From Paracoccaceae bacterium (lineage in GTDB: Bacteria > Pseudomonadota > Alphaproteobacteria > Rhodobacterales > Rhodobacteraceae), in contig JALQYS010000194.1 of NCBI GenBank assembly GCA_023254015.1, positions 1-16,790 of the forward strand: a stretch of 16,790 nucleotides of DNA, read 5' to 3'. Each line of letters opens with the position of its first letter. Position 1 is the first letter of the stretch. Under the pieces are notes generated by a model that was given only the letters and a program-made list of their open reading frames with translations, was not told where the DNA came from and ran no database searches. Shown one piece after another: positions 6,560-13,326 of this stretch. Made by a program: the position numbers and the translations under genes.

Positions 6560-7843
6560 TCATTGGGGTGTCGCCTGCCATGCAAAATCGGCCAGTGTAA
6601 CGCCGGGGTGCAGAACATCGCTGCTGCCCAGAAACACGGTTACCGCCCATTCGTGCAGGGCGTTCAGTTGTTGCAGGCCATGGCTGTGCCAATCTGCGGC
6701 GGGGTCTGCCTCGAAGGCCAGAACAAGGTCTCGGGCTTTGAGAAACAGCGCGAACAAGGCGTCAAGGATGTTGCTTTCCAACGCCTCCGATGCTTCGCGG
6801 ATGGGGAAGACGCGTATCAGCGTGCGGCCAAGACCTTCCACACAGTGCCATCCGGTGATCCGGGTGTAGCTTTCATCGCGCGCGAAGTGATGCTCCGTGA
6901 TCGCCAGCGCCTCTTGCAGGCCGGAGTAACTGCCCTCGCTCTTGGCGAAAAGGACCGCTTCGGTGAACATGGCCTGCAACAACTCCCGCACCACCACAGG
7001 GGACCCAAGGTAATTCGGTTGGTCCAGGACCGAGAACAGTTTAGCGATGTGATCGACCGGCGCGGCATCCTCAGCGTGGATGAACAGATCGTCGATCAGC
7101 GCGATCACTTGCGTCGCATCGGCAGCATCGTCGGTTTCGGTGAATTGCGCGGGGTCGCGGTTCGCCCAGGCGAAGACGGCACGCAGGCCGACCGGATCGG
7201 GGACAAAGGCCACACGGTAGATGCAGTTCCCCGTCCAGCTGCGGTGCAGATGCAGCACCGTGCCATCGAACCAGGCAAACCACTTCTGTTCCATCTCTGC
7301 GGGTATGAAGCCCTTGATTATGCGTGCGGCGGCGCGGGCGTCATAGGTCCGATCCAGGGGCAGCTTTCGCCGTTGCTTCGGCAGGGGGTGAATGTCCCAA
7401 TCCGCGGCGCAGGCCGGGGCGCGATCGTCCCATGTGCTGCGCGCCAGCCAATCCCTCAGGGCCGCGAGCACCGCAAGGTCGCGCTCCCGCGCCACCGGGT
7501 GCCAGCTTTGGCGGATCAGATCTTCGGCCCCGTCCAGATCGACCCAGCGCGTGGCCGCCGTGCGGGCGCTGTATTTGCCCGGTCGCCCAACCGCTCCCAG
7601 CACGAAAAAACCAGTTGAGGAGGCGGTCCCGGGAAACACCCCGTCCAGCGCGCCCAGCACCATGCTGTCCCAGCCCAGACGTTCACGTGCGGCCCGGCGG
7701 GCGGTGGCGTGGGGTGCCTCATCGGGCGCGGGGTGGGTCTTGGCGAAGGTCCAGACATAGCCGCCCTGATGACCTGCGGATTCGCGCATCAGGATCTGGT
7801 GGTTCTGGCGGATCAGCAGCCCGCCCCGGGTATCGGGTGTCAT
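6560..7843 (-). CDS. Nudix-domain protein with HRSWTG domain
   Basis: This 427-residue multidomain protein has three parts. Residues 1-130 look like a Nudix hydrolase, but the Nudix box (about 27-58, GGYVW to RERLGW) is degenerate: only one of the usual glutamates is kept in the helix. Residues 185-215 hold WFAWFDGTVLHLHRSWTG and NCIYRV, a signature I associate with small uncharacterised domains found near ADP-ribose enzymes. Residues 260-427 are mostly helical with ITGWHC and GRTLIRVFPIR, and I do not recognise them. Nudix enzymes split nucleoside diphosphates such as ADP-ribose; with a damaged box it could instead bind the ligand. I chose the ATG at 7843 because AGGAG lies 7 nt upstream; an alternative start at 7861 would overlap the upstream gene. 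Only 1 nt separates it from the ADP-ribosylglycohydrolase stop, implying joint expression. Confidence 0.72.
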   Translation of the reverse strand: MTPDTRGGLLIRQNHQILMRESAGHQGGYVWTFAKTHPAPDEAPHATARRAARERLGWDSMVLGALDGVFPGTASSTGFFVLGAVGRPGKYSARTAATRWVDLDGAEDLIRQSWHPVARERDLAVLAALRDWLARSTWDDRAPACAADWDIHPLPKQRRKLPLDRTYDARAAARIIKGFIPAEMEQKWFAWFDGTVLHLHRSWTGNCIYRVAFVPDPVGLRAVFAWANRDPAQFTETDDAADATQVIALIDDLFIHAEDAAPVDHIAKLFSVLDQPNYLGSPVVVRELLQAMFTEAVLFAKSEGSYSGLQEALAITEHHFARDESYTRITGWHCVEGLGRTLIRVFPIREASEALESNILDALFALFLKARDLVLAFEADPAADWHSHGLQQLNALHEWAVTVFLGSSDVLHPGVTLADFAWQATPQ

Positions 7844-7844
7844 C

Positions 7845-9578
7845 TCAGTTCTCCTGTGCAAGGGTCAGCAGCGCCTCGGCCAGCGACAAGGCCCGGTCAG
7901 GCCAAAGGGCAGCCGGGCGCGGATGGGGGCCGCCGGGGCGGCAGGTCAGCACCGCATTCCGCCAGCGCAGCGGTACCGCCGCCCTGCCCTGCGCTGCCCC
8001 CAGCAGGGCACCGCAGATGGCCGCATTCGTATCGGTATCGCCCCCCGCCGCCACGGTCGCCCTTAGCGCCGGTTCCAGCGCATGACCGGCCGCCAAGTGG
8101 TAAAAGGCGTTTTGCAGCGCGGTCAGCACCCAGCCCATATTGCGCTGATAGTCTGCCGGGGGTCTGTGGCGGGCGGCTTGCAGGCAGGCACGCACGGCAG
8201 CGTCGCTGGCATGGCAGATGGCAACCTCGGCCATGGTTGCGTGATCGGCCCCGGCAATCCCCGCCGCCAAGGCCGCCGCAAAGGCAGCAGAGGCCGCACG
8301 GCACACCGCGCTTGGATGGGTTAGCCCCGCATCCGCTGCCGCCCATTCCGCGGCGCGGGTGGGGTTACCGGCACAGGCGATGCCAATCGGCGCCACCCGC
8401 ATCAACGCGCCGTTGGCCTGGCTGTCCGATATCGCGCGCCCACCTCTTTCCAGCGCGGCGATCCCGGCCGAGGTTGTCGAGCCGATGTCGAACGGCCCGG
8501 AACGTCGCCAGCCGACATAGGCCGCGGCGACCGTCTCAGCCTCAAACCTGCGCGCCGCCAGCAAGGCGCCTGCCAGTGACAGGGCCATTTCGCCGTCATC
8601 TGTCGGCTGTCCGGCGATCAGGTTCCAGGTGCCGCCATCGACCAGGTCGCACGGCCCACCGGGATGACGACGGACGATTTCGGATGCCGACTGGAATTCC
8701 ACCTGCGACCCCAGCGCATCGCCCGCCAAAAGGCCCAGCAGGCACCCTTGCGCCTTGGCCAGCCAGTCCGCCTCTGCCACCCGCGCGGCGGGCAGGGCCG
8801 GACGGGCAGGCAGCGCAACATGGCGCGGCGGGTCAGACAACAGGCGGTCCACCACCACAGGATCGCCGCCAATGATGCCGGAAAATGCAGCCCGCCGCAG
8901 ATCGATCGGTTGGCCATGCAGATCGACTGCGCGCTTGCCTGCCCCTTTCAGCAGCGCAAGACCCCCGGCAATATCCCATGCGGCAAGGCCACGGGTGTGG
9001 CTGGTCGCGGCGGCGACCTCTCCTACCGCCGCCAAGGCCAGTCGGAAGGCAGGGCTGGGCAGCGCCAGCGCGCGCAGGCCGGGGGCCGCAATCAGACCGG
9101 CAAGACCTACCGCCAACACCGGCGCCGCAAAGCCTGTTTCCGGCACAACCGGGCGTCCATTGCGGGACAGGCCCGCACCTTCGGCCCAGGCGATCATCTC
9201 GCCGCCGTCATCCGGCCACAGCGGTGCATGCACCACCCCCAGCACCGGATCACCCTGCCGCAGCAGCGCCACAGAGACCGCAGATCCGCGATGACCTGCC
9301 AGAAAATCCGCCGTGCCATCTTGCGGATCAACCACCCATTCCCACCCGTCGCGGGCGGCAAGCGCCTCGGTTTCCTCGCCGCGCCACCCACAGGGGAAAA
9401 GCGCGAGAAGCCGCGTTTTCAAGAGGTTTTCCACCTCGGCATCCACCGGCGCTTTGCTGCCCCAACCGCGCGGGCCGCCGGGGTGGTGAAACTCGGCCCG
9501 GATCAATGCGCCAGCGGCGGCGACAGCGGCAAGAACGCCCGGCAACAGGGTGGCCGAGGAAATCTGGGTCTGGATCAT
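7845..9578 (-). CDS. Inositol-monophosphatase / ADP-ribosylglycohydrolase fusion
   Basis: This 577-residue protein fuses two enzymes. Residues 1-250 are an inositol-monophosphatase/CysQ-type phosphatase: GEET (67-70), DPQDGT (84-89) and AWDIAGG (200-206) are the three metal and substrate motifs. Residues 270-577 are an ADP-ribosylglycohydrolase (DraG/ARH type): GCLLGLLAGDALG (278-290), PTDDGEM (325-331) and GGDTDTNAA (512-520) supply the two-metal site. The first half would remove a phosphate (in CysQ relatives, the 3' phosphate of PAP); the second would release ADP-ribose from a protein, nucleic acid or small molecule. All key motifs appear intact in both halves. The ATG at 9578 has AGGA about 6 nt upstream. 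It is the first gene of the leftward operon, divergent from the recombinase-like gene, and sits 1 nt before the Nudix gene, which could take over the product. Confidence 0.85.
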   Translation of the reverse strand: MIQTQISSATLLPGVLAAVAAAGALIRAEFHHPGGPRGWGSKAPVDAEVENLLKTRLLALFPCGWRGEETEALAARDGWEWVVDPQDGTADFLAGHRGSAVSVALLRQGDPVLGVVHAPLWPDDGGEMIAWAEGAGLSRNGRPVVPETGFAAPVLAVGLAGLIAAPGLRALALPSPAFRLALAAVGEVAAATSHTRGLAAWDIAGGLALLKGAGKRAVDLHGQPIDLRRAAFSGIIGGDPVVVDRLLSDPPRHVALPARPALPAARVAEADWLAKAQGCLLGLLAGDALGSQVEFQSASEIVRRHPGGPCDLVDGGTWNLIAGQPTDDGEMALSLAGALLAARRFEAETVAAAYVGWRRSGPFDIGSTTSAGIAALERGGRAISDSQANGALMRVAPIGIACAGNPTRAAEWAAADAGLTHPSAVCRAASAAFAAALAAGIAGADHATMAEVAICHASDAAVRACLQAARHRPPADYQRNMGWVLTALQNAFYHLAAGHALEPALRATVAAGGDTDTNAAICGALLGAAQGRAAVPLRWRNAVLTCRPGGPHPRPAALWPDRALSLAEALLTLAQEN

Positions 9579-9618
9579 GGCATCCTCATCTGTTTCGATA
9601 TGCCCAGAATGGCATGGG

Positions 9619-9658
9619 CCGATGGGGCCTGCGGAAAGCTCGGTTTTTTCCGCATCGG
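9619..9658. promoter_or_regulatory. Inverted repeat in the divergent intergenic region
   Basis: A perfect 8-bp inverted repeat, TGCGGAAA (9630-9637) and TTTCCGCA (9647-9654), with a 9-bp spacer is flanked by CCGA (9619-9622) and TCGG (9655-9658). It fills most of the 89-bp gap between the two divergent genes and abuts the ribosome-binding site of the plus-strand gene. It could be an operator controlling both directions, or an RNA hairpin. No convincing -35/-10 pair was found. Confidence 0.5.
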
Positions 9659-9667
9659 AGGGGCAGG

Positions 9668-10282
9668 ATGAAAAAGGCGATCGGGTTTTATTGGACCCTT
9701 CCGGTACCGTGGGCAGGGTTCACCAAGCTGTCTACGAACGTCGATGAAGCCGCCGCGCAAAGCCGCACCATCCGCTATCAGCGTGCCCTGATCCGCCGCC
9801 ATACCAAGACCAACGGCATGGAGTTGGTGCATGAGGCCGTGTTTCTTGAAATTTCGTCGGACCGGGGCAGCGATGCTGTGAAAGAGGCGCTGCAGGACAT
9901 CTCCGCCCTCGCCGGGGCAAATCAGGCCACCGTTCTGGTCGTGGATTTCGCCGCCGTCCAAAACTGGCGCAGCCACAAACCGCTCCGCGACGAGGCGCGC
10001 CACTTCGGCCTGACGCTCGAGATGGTTTACCCCGACGAGGTGATGATCGACGGCAAGCCCTTCGACCCGGCCCCGCATTTCGAAGACTGGCGCAGGCGGC
10101 AGGCCGAATGGAGCGCCGACAAACCCGTCCGGCTTGCTGCGGCAGTATCCCGCGCAACCGAGTTGCGCTTCTCAGGCGCCAGCCTGGCCAAAACCGCCGC
10201 CACCCTGAACGCCGAGGGCCTGCCCAGCCCCACCGGCAGACCCTGGACCGCCGATAACCTGCGCAAGGTGTTGGCCTCATAA
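9668..10282 (+). CDS. Serine-recombinase-like protein without catalytic serine
   Basis: This 204-residue protein has the outline of a resolvase/invertase: AIGFYWT at the N-terminus where recombinases have AIGYVRVS, SRTIRYQRALIRRH (32-45) like the QR helix, ATVLVVDFAAV (87-97) like the VxxxKxDRxxR strand, and a C-terminal segment LNAEGLPSPTGRPWTADNLRKVL (180-202) like the end of the large-serine-recombinase domain. The nucleophilic serine and the conserved arginines are not recognisable, so it may bind DNA without recombining it. The start is the ATG at 9668, with GGAGG just upstream; a longer open frame to 8885 only shadows the ADP-ribosylglycohydrolase gene. It is divergent from the island operon and may regulate it through the palindrome between them. 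A second gene begins 11 nt after its stop. The fold assignment is moderate. Confidence 0.6.
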   Translation: MKKAIGFYWTLPVPWAGFTKLSTNVDEAAAQSRTIRYQRALIRRHTKTNGMELVHEAVFLEISSDRGSDAVKEALQDISALAGANQATVLVVDFAAVQNWRSHKPLRDEARHFGLTLEMVYPDEVMIDGKPFDPAPHFEDWRRRQAEWSADKPVRLAAAVSRATELRFSGASLAKTAATLNAEGLPSPTGRPWTADNLRKVLAS

Positions 10283-10293
10283 CAGGAGAGCAC

Positions 10294-10332
10294 ATGTGGC
10301 TGCCCGCCGCTCTGCCCCCCGATGCTCATCCG
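10294..10332 (+). pseudogene. Start of a gene cut off by the IS3 element
   Basis: Just after the recombinase-like stop, AGGAG (10284-10288) precedes an ATG at 10294, giving MWLPAALPPDAHPT before the reading enters insertion-sequence DNA and soon stops. The spacing and strong ribosome-binding site suggest a real co-transcribed gene whose remainder was displaced or deleted. Its product cannot be named. The exact junction lies near 10320-10335. Confidence 0.4.
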
Positions 10333-11333
10333 ACTGAGACCAGAGTCCTTTGTTGAACTTTGCGCGGTTGCGCGGACGGAGCAATGGGCGATCTGGGCAG
10401 CGGTTCATCTGCGCGAAGCCGATCGCCCATTGCGGCGAGTTGGGCGGCAAAGACCGCCGGGGCTTGGTATCCAAGGGCTGAATGGGGCCGCTCGGAGTTG
10501 TAGCTATGGGTCCAGCGCGCCACGGCATCACGGGCATGGTCGATGCCGAAGAGCAGGGTCTCGTTTAGCAGCTCGTCGCGCATCCGACCGTTGAAGGCTT
10601 CGCAATTGCCGTTTTGCATGGGCTTCCCGGGCGCGATATAGTGCCACGTCACCTGCATCTTCTCCGCCCATTCCAAGATCGCGTTCGAGGTGAACTCGGT
10701 GCCCCTCCTCGGGAAAACGATCCCCGGATCGTTTTCTGATCCTCGTCGATCCGAGACGATCACGCCTGGCTTTCCTCGCCGCTCGATCAGGGCTGTCAGT
10801 TCTCTGGCAACCCGGCGGCCTGAAATCGAGGTGTCGACCACGGCAGCCAGGCCTTCCTTGGTGACATCATCGATCACGTTCAGGATGCGGAAGCGGCGAC
10901 CGTCGGCAAACTGGTCGTGGACAAAATCCACTGACCAACAGGCGTTTGCCATGGCTGCCGTGACCAGCGGCGCCCGCGTTCCAATTGCCCGCTTCCGGCT
11001 GCGACGCCGGCGCACGGACAGACCCTCCTCGCGGTAGAGCCGCTGCGTGTGCTTGCGGTTCAGCACATGGCCGTCACGCCGCAGGATCAAATGACGACGG
11101 CGATAGCCGAACCACCGATGTGTCTCGGCGGCCCTGCGCAGCACCTCGCGCAGCTCGCGGTCATCAGGGCGCCGGTGCCGATATCGCACCGACGACCGAT
11201 CTGCCCCGATCAGGGAACACGCCCGCTGCTCGCTCATCTCGTAGCTGTGCTCGAGATGGGCGACAGCCTCGCGCCTGGCGGTGTCGCCATGGTCTCTCGG
11301 ACCAGTGGCGTTCCCATGGCTCCACGTCACCAT
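10326..11333 (-). CDS. IS3-family transposase OrfB, with insertion in the catalytic core
   Basis: This 335-residue protein is an IS3-type DDE integrase. SVDFVHDQF carries the first aspartate (D136), VIVSD the second (D195), and NGNCEAFNGRMRDE the glutamate (E245). HSALGYQAP near 284-292 is the usual C-terminal motif. In relatives the second aspartate is followed directly by NGTEF. Here the Asn is replaced by 15 residues (196-210), from a 42-nt in-frame insertion holding a perfect palindrome, so activity is doubtful. The N-terminus also has an unfamiliar stretch (WSHGNATGPRDHG) before ARREAVAHLE. The ATG at 11333 overlaps the A7 frameshift motif of orfA, which an IS110-family element now separates from it. 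OrfB would normally be made as a -1 frameshift fusion with OrfA, so this copy is probably silent. Confidence 0.85.
   Translation of the reverse strand: MVTWSHGNATGPRDHGDTARREAVAHLEHSYEMSEQRACSLIGADRSSVRYRHRRPDDRELREVLRRAAETHRWFGYRRRHLILRRDGHVLNRKHTQRLYREEGLSVRRRRSRKRAIGTRAPLVTAAMANACWSVDFVHDQFADGRRFRILNVIDDVTKEGLAAVVDTSISGRRVARELTALIERRGKPGVIVSDRRGSENDPGIVFPRRGTEFTSNAILEWAEKMQVTWHYIAPGKPMQNGNCEAFNGRMRDELLNETLLFGIDHARDAVARWTHSYNSERPHSALGYQAPAVFAAQLAAMGDRLRADEPLPRSPIAPSAQPRKVQQRTLVSVG
10704..10748. repeat. Small palindromic element inserted in IS3 orfB
   Basis: The arms GAAAACGATCC (10713-10723) and GGATCGTTTTC (10726-10736) form a perfect 11-bp inverted repeat around CC. Near-identical octamers CCTCCTCG (10704-10711) and CCTCGTCG (10741-10748) flank it. 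It adds 42 nt to the expected coding sequence without breaking the frame. It resembles REP- or RPE-like mini-elements that tolerate insertion in genes. No second copy was seen in the window. Confidence 0.6.
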
Positions 11334-11402
11334 TAATGGGATGGTCCGCCCCGCACCCCAGCGTCAGTATTGCGGCATCGCAAAAACAGAAGGATAGAAA
11401 GG

Positions 11403-12455
11403 ATGCGAACCAAACCAATTCCCGAGACTGCAGTCTTCGGCATAGATATCGGCAAGAAGGTGTTCCACGTGGTAGCCTTAAATTCCGCTGGAGCAGTAAT
11501 CCAGCGCGTCAAGTTCTCGCGTGACACGCTGATGGCGTTCTTTGACGCGGCACCGAAGGTGCTGGTCGGCATGGAGGCGTGTCCGGGCTCACAATGGCTG
11601 GCGCGGCGGCTGGCTGCGATGGGGCATGATGCCCGGATCATCCCGGCGCGTTTCGTGAAGCCCTACGTCAAATCGAACAAGACCGACACCGTCGATGCGG
11701 CGGCGATCGCCGAAGCGGTTACGCGGCCGACCATGCGATTTGTCGAAGTGCGGACGCCCGAGCAGGTCGATCTTCAGGCGCTTCACCGCATCCGCGACCG
11801 GCTTGTGGGACAAAGAACCGCGCTGATGAACCAAGCGCGCGCCTTCTGCCTTGAATACGGCTTGGCAATGCGAGTCGGGGCGGGTGGCTTCCATGCCGAC
11901 ATCCGTCGACATCTGGCCAATGTGGAGAGCGATCTGACACCTGCCATGCGGGGGCTGCTTGAAGAGCTGCTTGATGACCTCGCCTATGTCGAAGGGCGCA
12001 TCAAAACCGTGAACGCCAAGGTCGAGGCCTATGCCAGCGAGCATGAGGTCGTCAGCCGCCTCGTAACTATTCCGGGCATCGGTGCACTTGGGGCAACCGC
12101 GCTCGTTGCTGCAGCAGGAGATGGCCGACAATTCCGCAAGGCACGAGACCTTGCGGCATGGCTGGGCTTGGTGCCGGCAGAACACTCGACCGGGGGAAAG
12201 CAAACCCTGCTGGGGATCAGCAAGCGCGGCAACCGATATGTCCGGCGGCTGATCATCCACGGCGCACGATCCTGCTTCCTGCACCTGAACCGCGCGAACC
12301 ATGCCCTCGGAGGCTGGCTCTCCGCGCTTGAAGCACGAACACACCGCAACAAAGCCGTCGTCGCCCTGGCCAACAAACTGACCCGGATTGTCTGGGCCAT
12401 CCTGACCAGGCCGGGCACTATCTATTTGCAGTCGAAGGGGGCAGCCCTAAGCTGA
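11403..12455 (+). CDS. IS110-family DEDD transposase
   Basis: This 350-residue recombinase has a RuvC-like DEDD domain: GIDIGK with D15, GMEACPG with E58, and KTDTVDA with D95 and D98. The C-terminal Tnp_20 domain (about 215-300) has IPGIG, AWLGLVP, the HSTGGK segment with a likely catalytic serine S262, and GISKRGNRYVRRL. These proteins move the element through a circular intermediate, guided by a noncoding RNA from the same element. The start at 11403 (MRTKPIPETAVFGID) is preferred over one at 11370 because AGGA lies upstream and D15 takes its usual place. All motifs look intact, so the element could be active. It is transcribed opposite to the IS3 genes it interrupts. Confidence 0.93.
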   Translation: MRTKPIPETAVFGIDIGKKVFHVVALNSAGAVIQRVKFSRDTLMAFFDAAPKVLVGMEACPGSQWLARRLAAMGHDARIIPARFVKPYVKSNKTDTVDAAAIAEAVTRPTMRFVEVRTPEQVDLQALHRIRDRLVGQRTALMNQARAFCLEYGLAMRVGAGGFHADIRRHLANVESDLTPAMRGLLEELLDDLAYVEGRIKTVNAKVEAYASEHEVVSRLVTIPGIGALGATALVAAAGDGRQFRKARDLAAWLGLVPAEHSTGGKQTLLGISKRGNRYVRRLIIHGARSCFLHLNRANHALGGWLSALEARTHRNKAVVALANKLTRIVWAILTRPGTIYLQSKGAALS

Positions 12456-12689
12456 CCGCTTCACCGCAGAACCAATTGCAGGGGACGTGATGACCAAACG
12501 GTTGATCGACCAAGGGTAAGCCACGCGCAAAAAAAAACGGGACAAGATCCCGCGCCACTAATCTGGAACCCGAGGGGCGGATCTCATCAAGGCCTTGTCG
12601 CCAAAAGCGGCTGACTGATCAGAGGCCGGATACATTTACGCAAGCCGGTGCGTCACCCACGAAAACCTTGCAATAGCGGGGCGGACCAT
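12456..12689 (+). ncRNA. Candidate bridge/seek RNA region of the IS1111-type element
   Basis: The 5' flank of the transposase gene is only about 70 bp, while 237 bp of noncoding DNA follow its stop, the layout in which IS1111-type elements encode their guide RNA. It holds an A9 run (12529-12537), a hairpin CGGGA-CAAGA-TCCCG (12538-12552) and further GC-rich inverted pieces. CGTCACC at 12651-12657 equals the left target flank CGTCACC (11325-11331), and the A-run could match the A7 target core. RNA boundaries and loops are not determined here. Confidence 0.5.
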
Positions 12690-12692
12690 ACA

Positions 12693-12963
12693 TTTTTTGA
12701 GAGCAGATCCTTCAGGGCCGTCTTGTCGAGCATCGCCTCTGCGAGCAGGCGCTTCAGCTTGGCGTTCTCGTCTTCAAGCGCCTTCAGCCGCTTCGCATCG
12801 GACGGTTCCATGCCGCCAAACTTCGCCTTCCAGGCGTAAAACGTAGCACCGCTGATCCCGTGCCTGCGGCAAACTTCCGCTGTCTTCGCACTCGCTTCCA
12901 GCTCCCGCAGGATCGCGATGATCGTAAGCGGTGCAAAGGCATCAGAAACGCTTAGAACATTGA
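12693..12963 (-). pseudogene. IS3-family OrfA remnant (HTH protein)
   Basis: On the minus strand the frame reads IIAILRELEASAKTAEVCRR, HGISGATFYAWKAKFGGM and then a leucine-zipper-like stretch (LKALEDENAKLKRLLAEAML) to KDLLSK. This is the typical helix-turn-helix plus coiled coil of IS3 OrfA, which binds the element ends. Its last codons are cut at 12693 by the IS110-family insertion; across that element they restore as SKKW-stop. The N-terminus has also decayed: a start-like ATGTTCTAAGCGTTTC (minus strand, near 12959) is frameshifted relative to the usual MSKRF beginning, and no in-frame start remains before the stop at about 12967. Together with 10326-11333 it forms one broken IS3 element. 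A clear matching pair of outer IS3 ends was not found. Confidence 0.8.
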
Positions 12964-13326
12964 TTTATTCCTGCCGCCGAATGGAACCAGCTGCAGGCAA
13001 TCTTCGGAATGATTCGGCCAAAGGGTCTACCTCCATCGTGGTCGAAGCAGCTACGAGCGGCGATCGCACTGCCAACGCAGGTTTCCCAATAGTGTTCCGA
13101 CAGGTGAGCGGAAGGTGAAGAGACCCGGGAGCAGAAGCGATGAAAGGAAGTCTTCTAACCAGGAAGCGTCTCACCTGATGCGCGACGGGCTCGGCAGAGT
13201 CACAGCGGATGCGCATCCTGGCGGACAGGTGACGATATCAGAGGCCCGCACCGTTTCCGCGAACAGAAACGCCGATGGGCCAGCGCCCTTTGTCGGGGGC
13301 CGGCTATCTCGGGTTCATGGCGGAGT
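12964..13326. other. Intergenic remnant between the IS3 and IS66 elements
   Basis: No convincing gene is present. On the plus strand, 12964-13092 is open for about 42 residues with a protein-like reading (AAEWNQLQAIFGMIRPKGLP onward) ending in TAG but without a start, perhaps the end of a destroyed gene. CAGGTGAG (13101-13108) and CTCACCTG (13170-13177) form a perfect 8-bp inverted repeat 61 bp apart. GACAGGTGA occurs at 13099 and again at 13223. Confidence 0.35.

Larger units (their letters stand above)
11334..12692 (+). mobile_element. IS110-family (IS1111-type) insertion sequence, 1359 bp
   Basis: The ends are set by target reconstruction. Removing 11334-12692 joins CACCAT to TTTTTTGAG and restores, on the minus strand, the canonical IS3 orfA ending SKKW-stop over an A7 run, and the orfB start. 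Subterminal inverted repeats ATGGTCCGCCCCGC (11341-11354) and GCGGGGCGGACCAT (12676-12689) lie 7 bp and 3 bp from the tips, the spacing I recall for the IS1111 subgroup. No target duplication is visible, as expected for IS110-type insertion. It holds one transposase gene and a 237-bp 3' noncoding end. Confidence 0.88.

Noticed and set aside
7709..8875. Plus-strand 388-residue frame rich in Pro and Arg
   Set aside because: Low-complexity shadow of the minus-strand Nudix and fusion genes in GC-rich DNA.
8885..9667. Plus-strand frame upstream of, and joined to, the recombinase-like gene
   Set aside because: This part shadows the ADP-ribosylglycohydrolase fusion; a GGAGG site and family-like N-terminus place the start at 9668.
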